From assembly GCA_029783825.1 (NCBI GenBank), contig JAREIK010014468.1:138288-202287 (forward strand): a DNA stretch of 64,000 nucleotides. The letters run 5' to 3'. Position numbers and translations under genes: made by a program. The notes beneath the pieces were generated by a model. The model did no database searches. It was given only the letters and a program-made list of their open reading frames with translations, and was not told the origin of the DNA. This DNA comes from Sapria himalayana (Eukaryota; Streptophyta; Magnoliopsida; Malpighiales; Rafflesiaceae). Below are positions 41,318 to 53,753 of this stretch, piece by piece. The stretch's first letter is position 1; the number at the start of each line of letters is the position of its first letter.

Positions 41318-42419
41318 CACTACAAGAAATTATCTATATAGGTATAAAAATTTAGTTAGAAGAATAATCTCTAGCTAATTTACGAGGGATTAACTAGGGA
41401 ACTACAAAAGATATATGATTTTATATTGAATGACAAATTTGTGATGGATGTGTGAAGGATTAGAGATAGAAATTTTTGATTGAAAAATATCTCTAGCTAA
41501 TATTGTCATAGATTTTAGCACTAACATTGGTGGCAAATTTATCAATGACTTTAGAGACAGATATTCCCTAGCTAATTAGCTCGAGAAAAATTCCCTCAAT
41601 AAATCATTATCTAAAAAAATATTTTTACAATTAAATATTAATAGCAAGTGATTAGTTCTTAAATTATAATTTTCACAAAATATATACATTTATCTAGAGA
41701 TTTTCTCTAACATAGCTTGAGTTTATTTTCATCATTAATTTATTGTGAATAATTTTTTTTTGTTTTATATATTATTTGTTTTAATATTTGATATAATTTT
41801 ATATATTAAAGGTTTGTCATGGTCTATGGATGAAGATCCTTGAAAGATATCTTCTCCTCATATAATTATAAAAATAAGATGTTACAAATAAATAATTTCA
41901 AAATATATAAATATGAATAAAAATTTATATTAATAAGACAAAAATAACTATTTTTTTGATTATAAAATTTTAAAAAAATATACAAAATATTATTTGAATT
42001 AATTAATAATGATATTTAAATATTTGTATTAATAAATACATTAAATAATTAATTTTATAATTATAAACATTTTTTAAAATATTTGAAATAATACATCAAC
42101 ATGCATAAATAGTTGTATTAATGAAAACATAAAATAATTATTTGCTTGATAATAAAAAAAGTATACATAAAAATCTGAATTAACAAATAAATAAGTAAAT
42201 ATTTGTATTAATAAAACTTAAAAAAAATTTAATGATTATAGAAATTTTTTTAAAAAAATATTACTAAAAGATTTGAAATATTAGAATTATAAATAAAATC
42301 ATAAGTTTTATTAAATTTAAGATAAAATAAAGTGTTGTTTAAGGATAAATATATTGATGTTTTATATACATCCAAAAATTTTTGACGAGTTATACAAAAA
42401 ATATCTCCAAGTGCTTATT

Positions 42420-42560
42420 AAAACAATACTTTAGGTATTTTTTTAGGGTTTAATAAAAGTTTTTTTTAATATTACTAATGATATTTTTTTCTCTTATACA
42501 CACTTAAAATTATTTTTAGCCCTATTAACACTTTTGAAAATCACTACCAAACTGACCCTA
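42420..42560. other. MITE-like terminus (hAT type?), weak
   Basis: Reading on the - strand, GTCAGTTTGGTAGTGATTT followed by TCAAAAGTGTTAATAGGGC resembles the outer end of plant hAT-type MITEs, and the left part holds a TTTTAGGGTTTAATAAAAG word. A matching inverted partner and a target duplication are not convincing, so this may be half an element. Confidence 0.3.
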
Positions 42561-42729
42561 AGTTGATTTTAATTCAAGTTTTATTTTTTCCTCTACTAAA
42601 ATAGGAATGATAACAACATATCATAAAAATAATTTATATAAAAATTGACATATACAATTAAACAAATTTAACAACAACAAAAACAGAGTTAGTAGTAATG
42701 GATAAAATATAAAGCAGGAGATTTATCAA

Positions 42730-43512
42730 TTATGACATAAAATTTTTGATGAGGTATGTTTTTTAAAGTGAAGATTTCTTTGAACCCTACATTAAGAAAA
42801 AAAAATTTTGTTACCAATAAATGCTTCATTCTATAATAAGAAGGGAAAAACTTATATATTAACAATATCTTTAAGATCATCTGAAGATTGATGATGCAAG
42901 GAATCAAGGTAATAGGTGATCAAATTCATTATGTCAAGTACCACCAATACCCAATGACAACTACAAAATTAACATTTGTGTAACAACATAACATTTATAA
43001 TTTGATAAATATGGATACTTATAATCTTACTTATGTTAAATAACTTACCCTGGGTTATATGGAATAAAAACAAAATCTGCATTATTTGCATTCATCAACC
43101 GATTAGCTATAACACTTGACCTATTTTTCTTGCTTGCTTCTCCCAATCCAGCATTGGAAACCAAGGTTGGATTTACAAAAATAAATCACTCTGCCTCTTT
43201 AGCATCGACCATCTTTGTATGAAAGTGCCTGATTTAATTTCACACACTATTTAAAAGTTTTAATATTTTAATTTAACTAATATTAAATACAATTCTCATT
43301 ATGAAAATTTAAAGCATAAATAAGATAGTTAAAATATATGACATATTAAATATTTCTCTTGCCATATATAGAACATAAGGCAATTAGATGATAACTCTGT
43401 TGATGATATTATGATATCCATATCTTCTTTCATGAGGAAGGTCTTAAATGACTGTCCAAAAACCTCCTCTATGAAAATTATGGGATAAATAACAATTTGA
43501 CAGTCACCATCT
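42730..43512 (-). pseudogene. Ulp1-like (peptidase C48) transposon-associated protease relic
   Basis: On the - strand conceptual exons read GDCQIVYPIIFIEEVFGQSF, KTFLMKEDMDIIISSTELSS, NCLMFYIWQEKY, then FVNPTLVSNAGLGEASKKNR, SSVIANRLMNANNADFVF and IPYNPG before a GT donor (about 43046), then CHWVLVVLDIMNLITYYLDS and LHHQSSDDLKDIVN, and a last degraded part GSKKSS. This is the layout of Ulp1/C48 cysteine protease domains carried by plant CACTA and some Mutator-like transposons. The catalytic His (in CHW) and Asp (in YLDS) are still present. The region that should hold the catalytic Cys is not recognisable. At least one stop (after DAKEAE) and AT-rich introns interrupt it. Its strand is opposite to that of the transposase genes, so it either came with another insertion or is a divergent gene of element C. 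Confidence 0.72.
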
Positions 43513-43689
43513 TATTGTGAAACTTAGAAAAAAATTAACAATCAAGAATATTCAATGAATCAAAAATAATTTATAAATATTAGAGTAATCAAGAAAAATA
43601 TATTTAGCCACCCAAAATATTATCATGTTCAATTATGGAATAGATTCACATTTTGGAATATTATCAATTAATTAGTTAATTTGTGGTTA

Positions 43690-44530
43690 TAACTTTAGGT
43701 GCTAATGAGACGAGACAACTCACAAGCTACTCGGACTCAACTCAATTAAAATTCGATCAAAACTCAACTCGTGTAAGATCAATTTGAGTTCGAGCATGAC
43801 TAAAAATGTTAACTAGTTTAGTCGACAAACTAGTAACTCGACTCAAATTGATCACAACTCAAAAATTTTTGTAGATAAAATTTTAAATTTTTTTTTATTT
43901 ATCTCTATTTTAGGAGATGAAATATATAATATATCTCTATTTTTTTATTCTTAAAAATCATACATTTTTATTATTTATGTAGTTATAAATATATTTATTT
44001 TTAAAATATTTAATTTTCTCTAAAGAAAAGATATAATAATATAGGAAATTATTCTATAAATTATATTAATAAATTAATATTATAATGAATATATAAAAAC
44101 TATTATTATAATTTATATCCAAATTATAAATTAGTCATTATACATTTTTATATAAATCTTAAATAGTTTTCAGCTTACTTTTTATTTTATCTAAGCTTAG
44201 TGTTCTAACCTTAATAACTAATTTTAGGAGAATTGTATACTTTTTTTACCAAACCAAACAAAATCCAATGTTGGAATCCACCCACATACAACATTCAATG
44301 GAATGGTTGCATAGTTGTTGCATTAAAGAATGCATGGTTCAAGGTGGGTCATGTGTCAGAAGGCAAATCACATGCCCACAGTTATCACACCCAACCCATG
44401 ACATTTTTTGTAGCTATCATGTATGCTCAAATCACAGTCTCACAAGCACTACCCCAAGACCCAACATGACCCATGTCAAGCATAAGACTCGAACCAAATT
44501 TAGTCTAGACGGCTAGTAAGTTGGATCAAG
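43690..44530. other. Dispersed-repeat-like segment with CTCGACTCAA motifs
   Basis: The left part has many ACTCGACTCAA, TCGAGT-like and GAACTC words (43700-43870), and more GC-rich sequence follows at 44230-44530 after an AT-rich middle. Repeats of the type GAGCTCGACTCG are common in plant non-autonomous elements (recalled, not searched). An open frame on the + strand at 44233-44469 (MYTFFTKPNKIQCWNPPTYN and on) has no recognised domain, and I do not call it a gene. Confidence 0.3.
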
Positions 44531-45075
44531 CTATGCTACAGATACACAATGAACAAGGGCCACTTCATCATCCCTCCATTATCAACATCTAACACTACAA
44601 TTTAATCATCAAAGCATACATTTTTCCTTGAAACTAACTATTCTAGTAGTTTTTTAGACATGTTTAAACCATCACTAATGTATAAAAATTTGTCATTACA
44701 TCTACCCTGAGGTTGGTAAGAGAGATTGGGTAAAGGGTGAAAAAAAATTATTCTAGCAGTTTTTACTTCATCATGACAGTAATTTTCCAAGAACAACCAA
44801 GGTATTGCCAAATAAAATGCTAAGCTAGGAAAGATGAGACAATGTTAAGGAAAAGGGTACTTGGAATGATAAAGCTTTCAGCAACAGTAAATCAGGAGGT
44901 ATCCACTAAGTGAAGCTACTAAACTTAATAAACAACATTGCAGAGTCTACACAAAATACACAAATAAATAAAGTTTCACAGCACACTCCAGACAGGCTAC
45001 ATACCAGGCTTCTTATACACAGAGACAAACATCTACTTGATGCATTTGAAGCTTAAAAATAAAAACTTTTAAAGA

Positions 45076-46553
45076 TTACCAATAGGATGGGTATGGTATA
45101 CTGCTACTCCTATCATAGCTTCCGGACCTTAGCTGGCCGCCATACCCAAGTGGCGACCCAGAAAGTCTCTGACCTAAATCATAAGAAATGCCAGAAAAAG
45201 GTGACCCATACGCATTGGGGCAGTTCATGCTATTAGGGAAGGCTGACACTGAATAAAATCAAAAAGTATACATCACAAGAGACGCTGAAGAAAATAGACC
45301 CAGAAAGGAATCACAACTCATGAAAGTTCTAGAAGTATAGTACCTCCTGAATAACAACGGGGAGAAGAATAGGACGATCTCCTACATGACTTAAACAATC
45401 GCTTGGATTGAAGTGAGTTTTCACTTCCACTCAGTAGCAAAGGAGAATGTATTAGTATTCCAGATGAATTTGGGGAAGAAACAATCATATTACCGGAATT
45501 TTGTAGTTTATATTGCCAGGAAATCTCCACAAAGAAAAGTTTTGCTAGTTTAATTCATAACAGGAAAAATCATGTCCAATGGGGAGTAGGAGAAACTGCA
45601 GGAAGTACAACAATTGGATCCAGCATAAGAGATAAATTCACATACAGTCAAATACTTGTAGAAAATAATGGACACACCGTAAACTTTAGGGTATGATCAT
45701 AGATAACCACTAGACCAGAGAAAAGCTTGACAGCATAGTCTGTAATCTCACGAATTTCATATTCTGCAAAAGCATATCCTTTGAATTTGTCACTCTCCTT
45801 ATCCCGAGCAAAGTGCAACTTCAGAACTCTCCCAGCTCGAATTAAAATATCATACAAAACCTTATCGCTCACCCTCTCATCCAAATTCCTTGAAAAAATT
45901 ATCACAATATATAATATAAAGATGCTCCGTGAATACTTAGAGAATCAAGATATTGCATGCTTAGAGAAACAAGATAATTATGGAAGAAGAATTTTGTCGA
46001 GCAGTTGGTGAGCAGAAAATATGGAGCTTGCTCTTTTATGTCCGTTACTTTCATGACCCAATCAGCCTTCAAATAGGCATTAAATTTAAATTGAAAAACA
46101 CCCCACTATGTGGGAGAACACCCCCACAGACTTTACAAAATAAACTACCACAACTTAAGAGAAAAATAAGGAAAAGACTAAGTATAAGTCAACAACTGAA
46201 ATGGGGAAAGAGTGGGTAGTTAATGGTATTTTGTTTGAAGTTGTATTGACAAGAATGTAACCAAAACAATGTTGAGATGTGGTAGTGGTTCATGTAATGG
46301 CCTAAGTATGCTGACGAATACTGATTGCTAATAGGTTAACCTCATCAATTCTAGTGATTCAATGTGCTATTTTTTGATAAAAATTAAATGTATGGAAGAG
46401 TAGATACAATTAGAAACTTAATGGGGAAACTTACAGAATGCTGCAAATATGACCAATGATATCGGAGACATGAGCTTGAAGTCGAGCTGTTGGAAATGGC
46501 CGAACGTGATGAAGAAGACGCGCAAGTCTTTCTAGTAATCGATTCTTCAGCAT
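45076..46553 (-). CDS. RRM-family RNA-binding protein gene, chimeric, open frame
   Basis: Four predicted exons on the - strand (46553-46435, 45888-45678, 45524-45344, 45248-45076) have canonical GT...AG borders and matching phases. Together they encode 227 residues without a stop. Exon 1 (MLKNRLLERLARLLHHVRPF and on) is unrecognised. Exon 2 gives NLDERVSDKVLYDILIRAGR, a typical RNP1 KGYAFAEYE and TDYAVKLFSGLV, the second half of an SF3B4/SAP49-like RRM. Exons 3 and 4 give the low-complexity tail (SGNMIVSSPNSSGILIHSP; LSGSPLGYGGQLRSGSYDRS; ending PSYW) known from a plant family of small RRM proteins. In that family the domain begins TIYIGNLDERV; here exon 1 replaces the RNP2 strand, so RNA binding may be impaired. 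Expression is unknown. It may be a Pack-TE copy of an intact parent gene, or less likely the resident gene. Confidence 0.6.
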
Positions 46554-47008
46554 ATTAAATTAAGTTAAAAATAATATTAAATTAATCACATAATTTTATT
46601 AAATCACCTTATATTTACATTATATTTTTATTTCTCTTAGGGATAAATTAAATATTAACAAATTAATTTTAAAATTAAATATTATTACTTATTTTATAAA
46701 TAAAAAACTCAATTTTGAATGTAAAAATATTTAGATATTTTTAAATTTTATCATAAGTAGTGTTTATTTTTAATAAATAATTTTCAACTAAAATTTGATA
46801 ATTTTTGATTATTATTATAAAGTAAAAATAAAAATATTATTAATTATTTTAAAAAAATAAATAAGAAATTAGTTACAAATTAATAAATTCAAAATTAAAA
46901 TTTTCACATCTATGACACTAATAAAAGTGACAAGGTTTTTAATTTTCAGCCGCTTATTCCTTGGAAATTTTTAAGGAGGTAAGAAATTTTTCTAACCTAT
47001 TAGTCTTA

Positions 47009-47280
47009 ACAATAACACATCTAGTAAGTGTCATTAAATGTCTACTTACAAATATAATAATTACATTTTATAAAAGCATCAAAATATAAACATCATTAAT
47101 TTTAAGTTTTATTGTAGTAACAATGACACTTCTAGTAAGTGTCATAAAAACTTAATACATTTTCGAAATAATGACGCTTTTAGAAAAGTGTCATTAAATG
47201 TCTAATTACAAATAGTATAATGATATTTTCTGAAAGCGTCAAGATATAAAGGATCATTAATTTGCTATTTTGTTGTAGTG
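47009..47280. repeat. Duplicated terminal block of the nested Pack-CACTA
   Basis: About 110-120 bases ending in a CACTA-type terminus occur twice. The copy at 47009-47119 ends ATTGTAGTA and the copy at 47164-47280 ends TTGTAGTG. Both contain an AAGTGTCATTAAATGTCTA word and then ATCATTAATTT before the end. A third, weaker unit starts near 46912 (ATGACACTAATAAAAGTGAC). The inner copy has lost its terminal G, so only the outer one would be a functional end. Confidence 0.7.
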
Positions 47281-49070
47281 ATTCTTTCAATTTGAAGACC
47301 TAATTTTGTGTTTTCATTTGTTGCGTTATTTGATCATGTTTTCAGTTTTTGACGAATAATGAAAAATATGATTTTGGAATTAGTATGACGATCAAACTTG
47401 GTAATTTAAATCAATGTCGAACAAGATAATTATTTTTCCATGGATTTTTTTGAAAAGTGCTAATTATTCTTAGCATTTATTAAAATTAGGTATCCACTTA
47501 GGCAGGTGATAGGAGGAACTATCTACCTAGGATTGACTTAACAGCCAGAACAAAATGGAAGTGTGAGTCCTTGGAATCTACTGCTCAATAATTTTCTTAA
47601 TGTATATCAATCAGATATCTGCTAGGAGACTCTCCAGAATATCTGTTATTAATTTTATTTTTTTATGTTATAATTACATGTTGATTACTTATTATTCCTG
47701 GATACTAAATTTGTTCGATTTTCCTATATACTTCAAAACTATTAGTCTATTCACTACACAAAATATTTTTTGCATTTGCTTCATGGGCAACTTTTCTTTT
47801 GACCAAGGTTTAAGTGATTGTCTACTTTTTGTTTGTCTTTCATTTTTAAAATTGAAGTTTGATTTGATGATATTACTTTAGTAATATAATAAGTTAATGG
47901 TGTTGGGGCTGGGCTGACAGCACTAGCTTATTTTTCCATGGTAAATGATACAAGAATTGTTAGTTCTACAGCATGTTTGAATGTAAATATTTTTTAAAAA
48001 ATATGCATAAATTAGGTTATAGATATTTAAAAATTGAAAATAGGTTGGTGAACCTTTATTTACAACACTGTAAACCATGAAAAACAATTTAATGGTAAAC
48101 TCAACTTCCATTGAAGTTGGCATACATACAATATAAATATCAATCTAACTTGAGAAAGAACTGATATTAAGGTTATATAAAATTTTTATGAATGCTAGCT
48201 GATCACAAATAATGCATAGGATGAAATGTCAATATTCTTTTAAATCTTATTGTTTAAATTATTGTTTAACACAATGTATTTTATTTATTCAAGAATAATT
48301 TAATTAAAAGCAAATCATATATTTTCTGGTGTATGATTCAATAAAGTTTACAAGTGATGGAAGTTTTGACTCTTTATTGTGTTTGTGTTAGATATGATAT
48401 TTTGGGTAAAGCCATAATATTTATTAGTTTAATTAGAAATTAAGTTTGGCAAAACTAATATCTCAGAGAGTTTGGTTGCTCACATTGAGTTAGTAGGCTG
48501 AAAATACTTAACCTATATCTTTGTTGCTTAGTTTGCAAGTGAATACCTACTCAGGTTGTGCTACTTGAATTGTTGATATTGTGGAATCTTGATAACATCA
48601 AATTCATTAAATTTAATATTGTTCATGTTTTTTTAACAACCTCCATAATTTTGATAAAATTAAAGAAAAAATTATTTTTATTCATTAAAAAAAAGAAACC
48701 ATCCTCAATTAAATATAAAATATGAGGTAATCATGGTGATGCTAATTACTAAATTCTTTATTTTTTGCTAATTTAATATTGTTTGAAAATATTTTTTTAT
48801 TGTTGTTAGGTGCTATTAGACCTATAAAAAATTATGTATTGGTGCATTAGAATAATAATTTTTTAAAAAGTACCTAAATAAGTAAATATTCATATTAAAA
48901 AATACATCAAAATAAAAGATTTCTACTATTTGGTAAACTCAAAAAATACTTTTATTGTTCTTGTATATTTATTGATTTGAAAAAAAAATAAAAAAATAAA
49001 AACAAAAAATCTATTTTCAAAAACACTATAGCAAGAGAGGTATACTATTTTGGAAAATATTATGCCGATT
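47281..49070. other. AT-rich interior of element C, no gene seen
   Basis: Short open frames occur on both strands (for example 47600-47881 + and 47923-48123 -) but none has a recognisable domain, coding-like composition or good splice context. I see no tandem structure or RNA gene here. Confidence 0.5.
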
Positions 49071-49074
49071 TGAA

Positions 49075-49600
49075 GCAATATAATATTTATATAAATATTA
49101 TAAACACATAACATTATATATAAACATTTATACATTTTTATAATCATATGACATTATATATAAATGTTTATACTCTAATATAAATATATATAAACGTATA
49201 ACATTATATATAAATATTGATATGTTTATATAAACATATAATGTTATATATAAATGTTTATACATATGTATACATGTTTATAAATATTTATCCAACATTT
49301 ACATAACTCTATCCATTTATATAATTGTTTATATAGCATTTATAAAATTATAAAATGTTTATACATATTTATAAACATTTATATAATATATAAATTTTTA
49401 TATAAAAATATAATATTTATAATGTTTATATAATTGTGATATTTATACAATATAATATATATAAAAGTGTTTCATATATATATATATATATGTAACATTT
49501 ATAAAAATATTTTAAATACAACATTATATCTAAACACTTGTACATTTATATAATCTTATGCCATTATATTTAAAAGATTAACCTTTAATATAAATTTGCA
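49075..49600. repeat. AT-rich TATATAAACATTTATA tract in element C
   Basis: This tract aligns in order with 34120-34615 in element B: AACATTATATATAAACATT, TAATCATATGACATTATAT, AACATATAATGTTATATA and CTATCCATTTATATAATT are shared. It supports B and C having one ancestor. Confidence 0.8.
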
Positions 49601-52600
49601 ACTAAGAGAATAGTGATGTGCAATATGATGCTTGTATGCATACACAAGAGATTATCTCTATAATATATATATCATATGAAGAAATGATATATTATAGAGA
49701 GATATTAGTAGTTTTATCTATGAATGAGGACGAGAGTAGTATTGGGTATTTAGAGAGACAAGTCAATTATCATTGTCATTTGGGAGTCTTCATAAAGCTC
49801 TTCTATCGTGATGTTTACTTTAAAGAAGTAAACAAATCTTTTTTTTTTAAATTGTTGTTGATACTTCTTATTTGTTATTTATTATAGTTTTCGTAACTCA
49901 TCTTTTTACTTAGATGTATGATTATTAACTTAGAAGTTAATAATCATAGTATAGAAAATAATTATTTGCTTAATATTTTCTTATTTTTTTAAAATATTGA
50001 AATAGCTACTAAAAAATTATCTAAAATCATTTGTTATATTAATATACAAGTTGAAATTTGTTGCTTTTGTCTATTTTTTTATTTTTGGATTTATTTCTAA
50101 TCTTATTTTTGTAAGTTATATTTGTAAGTAATTAATTTTTAATTTTATTTTTTTGGATAATGATAAGATTATATATTTCTATTGTTATGGTCAAATATTT
50201 TATTAGGTGTTTGAATATTATTGATATGTTACTTATTCATTATTTACTTGGTTATTTATATTTTATTTAATTAAAGATGTTATAAATTTTGTATGATATT
50301 ACATTATACAATATATTAATGGTTATATGAAATAATATATATTTTAATAAATGAAATTATAAGAAAATTTAATTGCCAATTAATAGTTTTAATGGTTAAT
50401 AGTAATATTATTTATTTTCTCCACTATTATAAACATAAAATTAATTTTTTATTTTTGAAATTTATTTGATTAATTTATAAATAATATTATAAAAAATAAC
50501 CATAAGAATTTCATAAACTATTAACCATAAATTTATTTTATTATTAAATAATATAATTAATGGTTATATATAAAATATTTTGTTTTCTAATATTTTCTAT
50601 CTTCGACCCGTCACTCACCCGTCTGGCCGTCTCTACATAATTAGGTCAGTTCACTTCTAAAAAACATTTGTCTCTCAGAACACAACGTCGTCAAAGCATC
50701 ATTTCGTAGATTCTTATTAAACAAAGAAAATATATGTATCTCTCTTTCTATCTATCTCTCTACCTATTTTTTTGTTTATTTTCATTATAATTTAATGAGA
50801 AATTAGTAATGAGTTTTGCAAATTTAAAATCAGCAGTGAGCTAAATTCAAGTTATATCTTATATTTTAATTTATGGTTTTTATATTTTAGAATTTTTGTC
50901 TTATAAAGAAGATGTATATGAAGAACCTATGGAAATTTATCTACTAATCAATCTTTTGGGGTTATAGTGTGAAACTCTTATATATTTCTCAAAGAAGAAG
51001 TTACAACTTAACCATAACCTTTAATTTTGGTGTCATTACTCATGTTGATAGTTTGTTGAGGCTGTATTTTGTGTTGGTGGATGATGATGAATTCTGATTA
51101 GTTTTTTTTTCATAATAAATCATATTTTTTTGGTCTTTAATTAGGTACTCAATATATTTCATAGTAAATCTTCTCTGTTAAAATCGTAGATGCTTTAATT
51201 AATTTAATTGGTCTGATATTAATTATTGTTTAATAGTACTATTGAAAAAATTCACTACGCTAAACTTTATTATATCTATCTAATATTGGCATGTAGAATC
51301 AAAGCACACTTGATTGAGAAATGGAAGGTGTAGAAGACTATGAACCCAAGTCAGATTATATATTATTATAAGCAGGAGAACAAACATTGTGCAGAATTTT
51401 CTCAATGTGTTTTATTAGATACCATGCATTCTCAAAGCACACTAATCAGGCATGGTAATTTTTTTCGTGTATACATTTATAATAAGTAATTATTCCATCA
51501 TTATACAATGTTCACATGAGTAATATGATAGATAATTTGATTAGTAATAAGTATATCCTTCTTTTTTTAAAAAAATGCGCATATAGTATTTTTATCCAGA
51601 GTAGTGTAGATGTGTGGTGCATGTAAAGTTGCTTATTTAGTGCAACCTATGTTTTCTTTACATGCACATTATTTATTATTTACAATGAAACATGTGTACT
51701 AATATACTTTCTGTACACAAAAAACATGCCAATTTATTTGTGACATAAAAAATTAGAAATTATCATAAATAATATTGTTCAGCTAAATGAAAAAAAAAAT
51801 CAAGCAAGATGAAACACATCATTTAATAAAGACTTTCAAAATTTTGACTATGATCTAATGTTGATCCTGAGATTATTATTGAGAATCAAAATATCTAAAT
51901 AATGTTTTTTGATTAAAATTTTTTATTGGATCTAAATCTCCATATGAAGAAATATCTTTAATATTGGTGAGATATTTTAGATTTAATGTTATTATAGTAG
52001 TATATTTTTTGTTAAATTCAATATTTAGCAATAAAAAATTAATGATAAACAAAAATAAAAAATTATCATTAATGCATAATATGATATTCTTGATATATGA
52101 TACTCTTGATATAGCATATGTTTTCCTTTTATTTATTTTCTTTTCAGCTATTTTAGATTTAGCATATGTTAATAAACTCCTTAGTGCAGTTTATGATACT
52201 CTTGATATATGATATATATATACACACACAACATACACACATATGTATGTATACTTTTTTATTTGTAATTATTTGTATCATTATATTTTTTGTTATTTAT
52301 ATATTTTCAATGTTTTGTTTTGATGTAACATCATAATATAAGTATATTTTTTGTTAATTAATTAACCAGTTTTAGAATCTTTTTTAAAAAAGTGATGTGG
52401 CCATTTGGTTGATTTGCTCTTTGATTATTTGGGTATTGTGAAAAATAGCCTTCTCAGACTGCTATTGCCAAAATGTAGCTTTTTTTAATCTTTTGTTTGA
52501 TGAAATAATACTTTTATGTGTTCAGTCTGCTGATAAAAGATTATATTGAAAATAACATATCATGTGAGCTAACAACCATCATAGAAAATGAAAATAGGCT

Positions 52601-53753
52601 TTTCAAAACAAAAATTAATTTCGCAGTTAAATATCTAATCGATAGAAGTATATAGGTGATGATCATATCTATAATTTTTGCTAAATTTATAAGTTTCCAT
52701 CCTTCGTATCGTTTAAGTTTGAATTGATGTGTATGTAAATAATTCTTAAGTAAATTACTCAAATATTAGGATAAATTTCTTTTGCACTACTATTTTTTAG
52801 CCAGTTCTTTAGTTCATAAGATGGTGTGTCCTTAGGTTGCTACTTCAATTACCTATTTATTTATGCATTTCTTTGGCATTTACTTTTAGTGTTTTATTCA
52901 TGTGTCTCTTTAAAGTTAAGCTTTAGTTTTATTAGATTATATTCAATCATTTCTAATATCTATCTTGTTAGTAAACTTAATGTATGATATGATAGAATTA
53001 CTAAGATCTCTATAGTCAATGAGTTTTGCTTAATTCTTATTCTTATTATCTCAGTCAGTTTTCTTTAGCAAACTATCTTTTGATCATAGTTTTCCACAAA
53101 ATATGTTAATGTTAAATGCTTGTAATTGTTCATATCTTTAATCAGTCTATATTTGTAATGCTAAAAATTTGAAATTGCAGGCTATTTCATATCTATGTTT
53201 TCTAGTTTAATACTTTGTATGATATGTTTTCTAGTTCAAATCTATTATGGTTCATGTCTTAATTCTTCATTAATTCATTTTCCAAGAATTCTTGGAATTG
53301 GATATTCATTCCATTTATTTTTTCGTTCCTATTTATTTTTATATTCAAAGATTGAATTGAATAACAGTAGAAATTTTCTTATTTGTTCTTCATTGAGAAA
53401 TGAGAAGCTTACTCCTTCAAACTTGTAATTCAATTCTTGTTTGCTTCCCTTTGTCGTCCTTTCACTTGGTTCTTGTTTTCTATTAATTGTGTGGCTTTGA
53501 TTAGTTCACTGGAAGAGACATGCTCTCTTCATCTATAAATATCATGATATATTTTCACCTTTAGCATGCTAATAAATGCTCTATTTCTTCATGTGGATTC
53601 TACAAATGCATTGCCTAGAAATTCATGATATTTAATCTTTGCATATTCATCTATAAGTGATTTTATTTAATTAATAGTATTACTTGAAGTCAATTGTATA
53701 TTTCATTTAGAATTATGATTAAGCATAATTCTTTGCAAATATAACAGTTAAAA
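49601..53753. other. 5' region of the transposase gene in element C, no gene seen
   Basis: The region is AT-rich with scattered open frames that I cannot support as genes. 50600-50720 (CGACCCGTCACTCACCCGTC and on) is a GC-richer leader-like block, and 52020-52215 holds a small internal repeat of GATACTCTTGATATA words. The last few hundred bases before 53754 are pyrimidine-rich and probably the 5' leader or an intron of the transposase gene. Confidence 0.45.

Larger units (their letters stand above)
44593..47280 (-). mobile_element. Second Pack-CACTA, nested in C, carrying an RRM gene
   Basis: The right end at 47280 is clear: the inverse of CACTACAACAAAATAGC, preceded by its own subterminal repeats (AAGTGTCATTAAATGTC), which differ completely from those of A, B and C. 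The best left end is CACTACAATTTAATC at 44593, which matches only for the first eight bases, and the flanking triplets (TAA and ATT) differ. The left boundary is therefore tentative. Inside, host-like sequence (3' UTR, four RRM gene exons, introns) runs from about 44600 to 46553 on the - strand, and AT-rich element sequence follows to the right end. Confidence 0.55.

Noticed and set aside
44233..44516. Two overlapping + strand frames of about 80 codons
   Set aside because: They have no recognised domain, overlap in different frames, and lie in dispersed-repeat-like sequence.
49618..49887. Open + strand frame of 89 codons starting MQYDACMHTQ
   Set aside because: It lies in the transposon interior with no domain and ends in a low-complexity Leu/Phe run; not supportable as a gene.
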